Assembly (NCBI GenBank): GCA_964529265.1
Contig: CAZGVW010000264.1
Span: forward strand, 1-29,396
Source of the DNA: CAZGVW01 sp964529265
GTDB lineage: Bacteria; Planctomycetota; Phycisphaerae; Phycisphaerales; UBA1924
DNA length: 29,396 bases
Direction: 5' to 3'
Shown here: one piece after another, positions 23,357 through 29,396 of the stretch
Position numbering within the stretch: position 1 is the stretch's first letter
How the letters are laid out: each line of letters opens with the position of its first letter
The notes under the pieces: generated by a model
Told to the model about the DNA's origin: nothing
Seen by the model: the letters and a program-made list of their open reading frames with translations, nothing else
Databases searched by the model: none
Program-made: the position numbers and the translations under genes

Positions 23357-24463
23357 ATGTCGCCAGGACACGTTGATCCGCCGGGGCTGACGAGCGTCGG
23401 CCGTCACATCGGCAAGCCGCGCTCCGTGCGTCGGGGCCACGAGACGACTGGAGCGGGATCCGGGCTTCTGGTGTTGGTCCCGGTTTACAACGACTGGACG
23501 GCAGTAGCTGTGCTGCTGAACCAGCTCGACAAAGTGCTGACGGCCAGCGGCCTGGCGGCCCGGATACTCCTGGTGGACGATGGGTCCACTGACGCTGTAC
23601 CCAGTGTGTTTGGCGACCGATCGTTCGATGCTCTCGAAGAGATACTCGTCCTCTCGTTACGCCGGAATATGGGGCATCAACGAGCGATAGCGATTGCTCT
23701 GGCGTATGCGTATGAGCAGCTGTCACCACGCGCGGTTGTCGTCATGGATGGCGATGGCGAAGATTCCCCTGACGATGTACCGAGACTGGTCGAGCGGCTG
23801 GCAGCCAACTCTGACAACGTCGTGGTCTTCGCCGAGCGCAGACGACGGTCCGAGAGCCTGTGGTTCCGGTGGTGCTACGCCCTGTATCGCTGGTGTCATC
23901 TGCTCTTGACTGGTATTCCGGTTCGCGTCGGCAATTTCAGCATCGTTCCGGCCACGCAGCTCGAGAGGCTCGTCGTGGTGTCGGAGCTGTGGAATCACTA
24001 TGCAGCGGCGGTGTTCAAGGCACGGATCCCGCACGACACCATTCCGACGGAACGCGCGCGGCGGCTCAGTGGACCGTCGCACATGAATTTCGTCGGGCTG
24101 GTAGCCCATGGACTGAGTGCATTGTCGGTTCACGCCGAGACGATGGGCGTCCGACTGCTGGTCCTGACGATGGTCGCGGTACTGGGCGTCGGCACCCTGA
24201 TCGGCGCAGTGGTGGCGGTACGGTTCCTGACACCGTTCGCGATCCCTGGCTGGGCGACGACGGCCACCGGCATCCTGGCGGTGCTGCTGATACAAGGTGC
24301 ATCGCTGGCTGTGATGTTCTCGTTCCTCGTGCTGCACGGTCGTTCCCAGCCGTCGTTCGTTCCACTGCGAGATTATTCACTCTTCATTCGGGCTCTCGAG
24401 ACGGCATCGGCAGCGCGACGCCACGGTGGCGTCCGTGCGTCAGCAGGCGCCCTTGGAACATGA
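23357..24463 (+). CDS. GT2-family glycosyltransferase with C-terminal membrane helices
   Basis: A 368-residue inverting GT-A glycosyltransferase. VPVYNDW opens the catalytic domain at about residue 41. LLVDDGSTD (71-79) binds nucleotide, LRRNMGHQRAIAIAL follows, and MDGDGED (130-136) carries the metal-binding DxD. Two hydrophobic helices at about residues 273-297 and 302-332 resemble those of polyprenyl-phosphate sugar synthases (DPM1/GtrB type). A possible role is therefore to make the lipid-linked donor for the neighbouring GT-C enzymes. ATG 23357 has GGAGA 6 nt upstream; the open frame to 23153 is promoter DNA. The stop overlaps the methyltransferase gene by 4 nt (ATGA). Confidence 0.88.
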   Translation: MSPGHVDPPGLTSVGRHIGKPRSVRRGHETTGAGSGLLVLVPVYNDWTAVAVLLNQLDKVLTASGLAARILLVDDGSTDAVPSVFGDRSFDALEEILVLSLRRNMGHQRAIAIALAYAYEQLSPRAVVVMDGDGEDSPDDVPRLVERLAANSDNVVVFAERRRRSESLWFRWCYALYRWCHLLLTGIPVRVGNFSIVPATQLERLVVVSELWNHYAAAVFKARIPHDTIPTERARRLSGPSHMNFVGLVAHGLSALSVHAETMGVRLLVLTMVAVLGVGTLIGAVVAVRFLTPFAIPGWATTATGILAVLLIQGASLAVMFSFLVLHGRSQPSFVPLRDYSLFIRALETASAARRHGGVRASAGALGT

Positions 24464-25173
24464 CGGGATTCGAGTACCAGGGCAATGAGCTCGACCTGTT
24501 CCGGCATGCGCGAAACTGGAAGCGGTACTGCGCTGATCATCTTCGTCCCTTCATAACGGGTCGGGTCGTGGAGGTTGGCGCCGGGATCGGCACGACCGCG
24601 TCGGTGCTGATGGAGCATGGCAGCACCAGCTGGACGTGCCTGGAGCCGGATGCCAGGCTCTATGAGCGGCTCAAGACCGTGATGACGAGTCAGCGGTCGG
24701 CTGCCAGTTGCCGGATCGTCTGCGGGACCCTCGACGATCTCGACCCGGCTGAGCGCTTTGACACCGTGTTGTACGTCGATGTCCTCGAGCACATTCGCGA
24801 CGATCGCGCCGAGCTTGCCCGCAGTGCCGGACGATTGCGCTCCGGCGGCCGGTTGGTGGTTCTCGCGCCAGCTCACCAGTGGCTGTTCAGTCCGTTCGAC
24901 CGGGCCATCGGCCACCATCGCCGCTATACACGGAGCACGCTCCTGGAGGCGGCGCCCTCCAGCCTGCGCTCCGTGACGGCGTTCTATCTGGACAGCGCCG
25001 GCCTGCTGGCGTCCCTGGTGAATCGAGTGGCTCTGCGCGCGGCCTATCCGACACAGTCACAAATACGCATCTGGGACTCGCTGCTCGTGCCGACATCCCG
25101 CCTGCTGGACCCGATCGGCCGGTATCATCTCGGCAAGAGCGTCGTCGGCGTCTGGACGCGCCGCGACAGCTGA
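24460..25173 (+). CDS. Class I SAM-dependent methyltransferase
   Basis: A 237-residue Rossmann-fold methyltransferase. Motif I is VVEVGAGIGTTA (36-47) and the acidic residue after strand 2 is in CLEPDARLYERL. DTVLYVDVLEHIRDD is motif IV, and GGRLVVLAPAHQWLFSPFD is strand 5 and its loop. GHHRRYTRSTL resembles a subgroup commonly seen beside GT2 genes in glycan loci. The start ATG overlaps the GT2 stop, so the two are translationally coupled and probably act on the same intermediate. Possible substrates are sugar hydroxyls or the lipid carrier; this is not resolvable from sequence. It is convergent with the next gene, 23 nt away, with no clear terminator. Confidence 0.87.
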   Translation: MTGFEYQGNELDLFRHARNWKRYCADHLRPFITGRVVEVGAGIGTTASVLMEHGSTSWTCLEPDARLYERLKTVMTSQRSAASCRIVCGTLDDLDPAERFDTVLYVDVLEHIRDDRAELARSAGRLRSGGRLVVLAPAHQWLFSPFDRAIGHHRRYTRSTLLEAAPSSLRSVTAFYLDSAGLLASLVNRVALRAAYPTQSQIRIWDSLLVPTSRLLDPIGRYHLGKSVVGVWTRRDS

Positions 25174-25196
25174 CATCCTGGCACGAGGCCAATCGC

Positions 25197-26795
25197 TCAC
25201 CGCTTCTTGTACACGCCGTAGCCGTCAACCGACCGGAGCAGTTCGTACTGCCGGAACACATCGACGAAGCGAGCGTCCTGTGAGAAATACTCGATGTAGT
25301 CGAACCGCATGCCGCCGAAACCCTGCTTGAAGCGGCGTTGATCGACGATCAGGAGCGTCGGCGGCGACCGGACCAGCGTCTCGACCACATGCTCGAACAG
25401 TTCGCGTTCGATGGCGTCCATCGCCGCCGGTGCGTGATAGCGGGCGGTGTCGGGTCGAAGTGGATAAGAGCCGGGCAACATCCAGAGGCAGTTGAATCGC
25501 AGGGGCCACGTCGCGCCGCTGTAATTCACGAGCGGGAACGTCGGCCAGACGGATGTAGACAGCAGCACCACCGGCTGCGCGGCGGCCTGCGTTCGAACGA
25601 TCTCGATCAGATCGGTCATCGTGCCGCCGAACGTCTCACGGCGGACGGCGCTCACGATGTCGCGGTACGCCCCTCTATCCCACCGCGTCGCGTACGCGGC
25701 ATCGACGGTCGATTGAATAATCGTCAGCGCAGTCCGGCCAGGACCCTGCTGTATCACGAGCGCGGTCGCGACCAGGACGGCCGCCGCCATCGAACGGGTG
25801 GCGGGGCGCGCCCGGACCGGGCGGAGCCATCGAAACTCCCGGGTGAGCTGCGGAACGCACACGACGACGACCAGAAGGGCCATGGCGTTGGCTGGGTAGA
25901 AGTGGTACCGCCACCCTTTGTGCTGCAGGAGAGCGGCCAGCAGGCACGCGGTCGACGACAGCATCAACATCGTCGAAGTACGCCGGCCGACGATGGCGCC
26001 ACGACTGAGGAGGAAGGCGCCGAGCGCCACGAGCCACAGGGCGATGGGGCTGCGCGTGACCAGCTGTACCGAGCCGGCGTTGTAGGCGTGGTAAACGCGT
26101 CCCGCGACGTCGACGACGTCGAAGTACGCCGGTGTCAGCAGCGCTATCGCGCCGCCGTATCCCGCGAGCACCAACCCAAGCGCCAGGGCTTCGATCCGTC
26201 GCCAGGGCGGTTGTCGCGCCGAATGCCACAGGTAGACGTCCGTCGCGAGCCAGACCAAGAGAAAATGTGGTTTGAGAGCGAGACCGATACCAGCGAACAC
26301 GCCAATGATCAGGCCGACTCGCCGGCCGGCCGTCCGCCCGTTGGCTCGCGCTGCGCTGAGGAGAACGTACGGAAGCGCGAGAAGCAGGAAGAAATGCTCA
26401 CGCTGCCCTGCGTCGCCTTCGACGTACACGAGAAAGACGAACGGCAAGGCCAGTCGAAATGCCTCGCGTTGCCAGCCCGCCGGCAACAGATCGGCGTGGC
26501 GAACGACGTACATAGAGAGCAGAAACGACATCAACGCCGTCATCAGGACCGCGAACTTGAAAACAAGCATCGGCGACGCATCGAAAACGGAGGCAAGGAA
26601 AACCGGAAGGGTGCTCAGGTAGAAGACCAGCGGTGGATTGGGATCGGTGAGATCGACATAGAGCTCGCTGCCCTGCAGAACTCGCTCGGCGGCGTACAGG
26701 TACCACGCGGCATCGGGGTTGAGCGGCGTGACGCTCATCAGCGCGATTCCCGACGCGGTGAGACCGAGGAGCAGGAGACGATCCACGCTACGCAA
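25197..26795 (-). CDS. GT-C-like integral membrane glycosyltransferase (GT39/ArnT-like architecture)
   Basis: A 532-residue protein with about ten membrane helices through residue 360 and a soluble C-terminal part. The first periplasmic loop has LNPDAAWYLYAAERVLQG and DLTDPNPPLVFYL, matching the D/E-bearing loop and the kPPL-like element of protein-mannosyltransferase-type GT-C enzymes (catalytic candidate Asp28). GQREHFFLLLALPYVL is another recognisable stretch. The only start that keeps the first helix is TTG 26795 (or GTG 26786); neither has a good ribosome site. It is divergent from the second carbamoyltransferase across a 252-nt gap. Likely transfers a sugar from a polyprenyl-phosphate carrier; the acceptor is unknown. 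Confidence 0.8.
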   Translation of the reverse strand: MRSVDRLLLLGLTASGIALMSVTPLNPDAAWYLYAAERVLQGSELYVDLTDPNPPLVFYLSTLPVFLASVFDASPMLVFKFAVLMTALMSFLLSMYVVRHADLLPAGWQREAFRLALPFVFLVYVEGDAGQREHFFLLLALPYVLLSAARANGRTAGRRVGLIIGVFAGIGLALKPHFLLVWLATDVYLWHSARQPPWRRIEALALGLVLAGYGGAIALLTPAYFDVVDVAGRVYHAYNAGSVQLVTRSPIALWLVALGAFLLSRGAIVGRRTSTMLMLSSTACLLAALLQHKGWRYHFYPANAMALLVVVVCVPQLTREFRWLRPVRARPATRSMAAAVLVATALVIQQGPGRTALTIIQSTVDAAYATRWDRGAYRDIVSAVRRETFGGTMTDLIEIVRTQAAAQPVVLLSTSVWPTFPLVNYSGATWPLRFNCLWMLPGSYPLRPDTARYHAPAAMDAIERELFEHVVETLVRSPPTLLIVDQRRFKQGFGGMRFDYIEYFSQDARFVDVFRQYELLRSVDGYGVYKKR

Positions 26796-26989
26796 TGGTA
26801 GGGCCGGAGGGGCGAATCAGCGCCCATCGCAACACCAGAAGACGGCCGCTCCGGCGGGCCGGGCGGGCTCGCTAATGGGCGGGTGCGACAGACAATAAGT
26901 CATCGGTTCGGCAGACTCCTGCCGGTGTCGACGAGCATCGCCCCGCTTGCCATGCGATGATTTCGCCGTGTCGGCCGCGGTCGCGGATC

Positions 26990-27005
26990 TGGTCAACTCC
27001 TTGCT
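26990..27005 (+). promoter_or_regulatory. Sigma-54-like promoter candidate of the second carbamoyltransferase
   Basis: TGGTCAACTCCTTGCT has GG-N10-GC spacing, an exact TTGC and the A/T after it, and matches 9 of 12 consensus positions. The predicted start of transcription near 27016 leaves a leader of about 32 nt. It shares the TGGTC...TTGC pattern with the candidate upstream of the radical SAM operon. Confidence 0.42.
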
Positions 27006-27013
27006 GGAGTCCA

Positions 27014-27043
27014 GGCACCGACGGGCCGGTTTTGCACGGTGCC
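27014..27043 (+). promoter_or_regulatory. Hairpin covering the translation start region of the second carbamoyltransferase
   Basis: GGCACCG (27014-27020) and CGGTGCC (27037-27043) are perfect 7-bp inverted arms with a 16-nt loop. They end 4 nt before ATG 27048 and take up where a ribosome site would be. The predicted message would begin almost exactly with this hairpin. It may be a translational control element or operator. Confidence 0.42.
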
Positions 27044-27047
27044 ATTG

Positions 27048-28628
27048 ATGAGTGACCAGCGGGAGCATGAAGCGCGGCGGGCTCGCTCGGGTTCGGCCCC
27101 GGATGCCGCCCGGGTGAGTTCCGTCGTCGTCGGTGTCGGCGGGGCTCGGCAGAATGCCGCCGCCGCCGTCTGTGTGGACGGGCAGGTACGGGCGGTCTGC
27201 GAGCTCGAACGAATCACGCGCGTGCGCCGGATGGGAATCAACGGCGGTTTGCCTGACCCGATCCTGAGCACCATCCTGCACGCCGCGGGTGACTGGCGGC
27301 TGGCCCAGGTGAGTCGATATGCTGCGGCCGAAAAGGCGATCGAGCTGCCTCCTGACCGGCCGAACGTGCGGGTGGACCATCACGAGGCACACATGGCCAC
27401 CGCATTTGGCCTGTCGTCGTTCGGGGCAGCCGCGGTGCTCATCTGCGACGGACATTCGCCGGAGGCGATGTCGGTGTGGACCGCCCGCCGGGAAGGGCCT
27501 GTTCGCGTCGACTGGCCGAGGTCCCTGACGGGGTTCGCGACCCTCTATTCGCAGTGCTGCGAGCTGTTCGGTTTGCCCGAACACGAGCTGGAAGCGCTGG
27601 CTCGGCTCGATCGCGGCGAGGGCGTCGAGCGGTTCGCACCGCTCCTGAATTACCGCGACGGCGTCATCGAGGTCTCTCCGCACTGGAAGACGCTCGTCAG
27701 CGACTGGCTGGCTGACGCGGGCGACGATGTGGTGCGCCGCGCCGCGGCTGCCAGCGCCTTCCAACGGCGGCTCGGCAGTCTGCTGCTCGCGGTCGCCGCT
27801 GATGTGCGCCGCGTGACGGGCCAGCGGCACCTCTGCCTCGGAGGCGGGCTGTTTTACAACACATACTTCAACACGCTGGTCCGTCAGTCCGGCCTCTTTG
27901 AGGACGTGTTCGTCGCGCCGAATCCCGGCAACGCCGGCACGGCGGTTGGCGCGGCGCTCGTCGCCTCCCGTCCGGACCTGCGGGCACCGCATGAAACGGT
28001 CTCGCCATTCCTCGGCCCGAAATACGATGCCGAGGCGATCAAGCAGACCCTTGACAACTGCAAGCTGTCATACGAGTGCGCGTCGGAACGCGAGGTCATC
28101 GACATCACGATCGACGCGCTGCGTCGCGGGCAGCTGGTAGGGTGGTTTCAGGGGCGCATGGAGTGGGGACACCGCGCGCTCGGCAACCGGAGTATTCTCG
28201 CGAGTCCGCTGTCGCCCTGGGTGCTGGATAACCTCAATCGGTTCCTGAAACACCGGCAGGCCTACCGGACGTACGGCGTGTCGATCCCCGAAGAGGATCT
28301 GCCGCGGTACTTCGACGGTCCTCCCGCGTCGCGGTTCATGGAGTTCGAATACACGCCGACGTGCCGGGATCGGCTGAGCGCCATCCCGCCGGGCGTCGAG
28401 AAGCTTCGGGTTCAGACGATCCCGGACGCTCCCGACGATGACGGGGTGCGGCGGTATCGCCTGCTGCACTCTCGCTTCGGACACGCCACGGGTCTTCCCG
28501 TCCTGATTAATACGTCATTCAACGGCTTCTCCGAGCCGATTGTGTGCAGTCCGCGCGACGCGATTCGCGTGTTTTTCGGAACCGGCCTCGATCTGCTCGT
28601 GCTGGATCGCTTCGTTCTTCGAAAGTAG
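27048..28628 (+). CDS. Divergent carbamoyltransferase (NodU/TobZ family) with altered N-domain motifs
   Basis: A 526-residue full-length family member. The N-terminal Kae1-like domain keeps VCELERITR and the metal-site DHHEAH (about 110-115). However, the usual GDAG motif is GNAGTAVGAAL, with Asn295 in place of the metal-binding Asp, and the usual EGKxMGLAPYG is replaced by HELEALARLDRG. The C-terminal domain is well kept (GRMEWGHRALGNRSIL and LINTSFNGFSEPIV), but RPFAP is RTYGV. Start ATG 27048 lacks a ribosome site; GTG 27114 lies nearer the first conserved strand. No SxtJ or DUF5989 partner follows it. It may have a different substrate, a changed metal, or weak activity. Confidence 0.9.
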   Translation: MSDQREHEARRARSGSAPDAARVSSVVVGVGGARQNAAAAVCVDGQVRAVCELERITRVRRMGINGGLPDPILSTILHAAGDWRLAQVSRYAAAEKAIELPPDRPNVRVDHHEAHMATAFGLSSFGAAAVLICDGHSPEAMSVWTARREGPVRVDWPRSLTGFATLYSQCCELFGLPEHELEALARLDRGEGVERFAPLLNYRDGVIEVSPHWKTLVSDWLADAGDDVVRRAAAASAFQRRLGSLLLAVAADVRRVTGQRHLCLGGGLFYNTYFNTLVRQSGLFEDVFVAPNPGNAGTAVGAALVASRPDLRAPHETVSPFLGPKYDAEAIKQTLDNCKLSYECASEREVIDITIDALRRGQLVGWFQGRMEWGHRALGNRSILASPLSPWVLDNLNRFLKHRQAYRTYGVSIPEEDLPRYFDGPPASRFMEFEYTPTCRDRLSAIPPGVEKLRVQTIPDAPDDDGVRRYRLLHSRFGHATGLPVLINTSFNGFSEPIVCSPRDAIRVFFGTGLDLLVLDRFVLRK

Positions 28629-28640
28629 CGTCGGTCTTCC

Positions 28641-29396
28641 TTACTTGTACAGATCCCTCAGCCGCAGCCTGATGTTACGACCCGCCATGGGCAGTCCGAT
28701 GTGCAACTCCGCGTCGAGGTCTGGCGGTCCGGCCTCCATGAATTCGTAGACAACGAGATCGATCCCCTGGGTTTGCGGAAGCCGGCTGCGAATCGGCACG
28801 CGCTGGCGCTCGACGAACGGCCCGGCCCGCAATGCCTGCCGAAGCCACTGGCGGAGCGGGGCCCTTGGAATCCGGTCTTCCGTGACGACGTAACGCACGC
28901 CGTACTTCTTCAGGAGCGGCGGAATGTCCTCTGGTGATGTGACGTACGCCTGGCCATCCTCGTCGACGGCGGCGAACAGCTTTTCCGCACGGAGCACGAT
29001 CGTGGTGCCGGTCGAATCGTGGTTGCGCACGAAGAAGACGAAGAAACCGGTATCGGTCGGGCTGTCGAACAGCACCGGCGTCGCGCTGTGTTGAACGACG
29101 AAGCGGGCCACGTCCTCGTAGCCGCCCGATCCAATCGGCCGAATGCCGCGCACCAGCCACACCTGCCAGGCCAGGGCGAGCACGAGCGCGGCGAGCCCCA
29201 CGCCCCTCGCCAGCCGGGATCGCCACTCCCGCGCGGCGAGATGCCCCGCAAGAAAGAAGTACCCCGGGATCGCGACGAACGAGTACCGTGTCGGCTCAAC
29301 CGGCCCCGTCACGATGATCGCGCCGGCGATGCCGGCAACAATCCAGAGCAGTCCGATCACGGCATGGCCGGGGCGCTGCCTCAACAACACGATGAA
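28641..29396 (-). CDS. C-terminal part of a GT-C-type membrane protein (5' end cut by window)
   Basis: The minus-strand frame stays open through the last base, so the first part of the gene lies beyond the window; 251 residues are visible. Residues of about 12-31 and 37-50, and a segment near 62-80, are membrane helices typical of the end of a GT39/GT83-like polytopic glycosyltransferase (GPVEPTRYSFVAIPGYFFLAG). The soluble tail that follows has a VLFDSPTDTGFFVFFVR strand and KKYGVRYVVTEDR, as in many such proteins. It is convergent with the second carbamoyltransferase (12-nt gap). The catalytic loop is not in view, so the family call is tentative. Confidence 0.72.
   Translation of the reverse strand, partial: FIVLLRQRPGHAVIGLLWIVAGIAGAIIVTGPVEPTRYSFVAIPGYFFLAGHLAAREWRSRLARGVGLAALVLALAWQVWLVRGIRPIGSGGYEDVARFVVQHSATPVLFDSPTDTGFFVFFVRNHDSTGTTIVLRAEKLFAAVDEDGQAYVTSPEDIPPLLKKYGVRYVVTEDRIPRAPLRQWLRQALRAGPFVERQRVPIRSRLPQTQGIDLVVYEFMEAGPPDLDAELHIGLPMAGRNIRLRLRDLYK

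Noticed and set aside
26822..26880. GCCCAT ... ATGGGC inverted repeat between the GT-C gene and the second carbamoyltransferase
   Set aside because: Six-base arms with a 47-nt loop are expected by chance in this GC-rich stretch.
28617..28650. Terminator between the convergent carbamoyltransferase and partial GT-C gene
   Set aside because: Only 5-bp arms (AAGTA/TACTT) and no T-run; not convincing.
1..29396. tRNA, rRNA, CRISPR array, insertion sequence or phage attachment site
   Set aside because: I saw no cloverleaf or rRNA-like stretch, no regularly spaced repeats beyond the short tandem array at 6829-6881, and no transposase or integrase product.

Overview
The window is a high-GC stretch (about 60-72 % in the parts I sampled) from a Gram-negative bacterium, packed with glycan-assembly genes. 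I see 24 protein genes, no rRNA or tRNA, no CRISPR array and no insertion sequence. Frequent GTG/TTG starts, a TIGR03087-type sugar transferase of the PEP-CTERM/EpsH1 class, a carbamoyltransferase/SxtJ/DUF5989 trio and sigma-54-like promoters suggest an Acidobacteriota-like (Vicinamibacteria-like) or similar environmental bacterium. That taxonomic guess is inference only.

Layout. (A) 1-2743, plus strand: 3' part of a NodU/TobZ-type carbamoyltransferase, an SxtJ-like membrane protein, a 61-aa DUF5989-like membrane peptide and a GT4 glycosyltransferase. (B) 2763-10102, minus strand: a very large secreted G8-domain/beta-helix protein with its own sigma-54-like promoter, then (reading 10102 to 6979) a GT4 transferase, a hexapeptide acyltransferase and a TIGR03087-type transferase. 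(C) 10393-15994, plus strand: an FAD oxidoreductase of the UDP-galactopyranose-mutase-like class, two GT4 transferases, a polysaccharide deacetylase and two small paralogous membrane proteins. (D) 16178-21298, plus strand: a tightly overlapping operon of a radical SAM/SPASM protein and a PAPS-synthesis module: CysN with a dead-looking APS-kinase tail, a CysQ-CysC fusion, and CysD. (E) 21357-29396, mixed strands: three multi-spanning GT-C-like proteins (the last cut by the window edge), a GT2 transferase overlapping a methyltransferase, and a second, divergent carbamoyltransferase.

How it may work together (inference): five GT4, one GT2 and three GT-C-like enzymes would build a surface or secreted polysaccharide that is decorated by O-acylation, de-N-acetylation, carbamoylation, methylation and, judging from the dedicated PAPS module, sulfation. 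The G8/beta-helix protein is a candidate secreted polysaccharide-binding or -cleaving partner. No flippase, polymerase, outer-membrane exporter or sulfotransferase is visible, so the window is the interior of a larger locus.

The most noteworthy points are the CysQ-CysC fusion next to a CysN that keeps a degenerate APS-kinase domain, the radical SAM gene heading that operon, the paired small membrane proteins, the CEMIP/TMEM2-like G8 protein, a carbamoyltransferase with a probable metal-ligand Asp-to-Asn change, and several -24/-12 type promoter candidates that could tie these units into one sigma-54 regulon.
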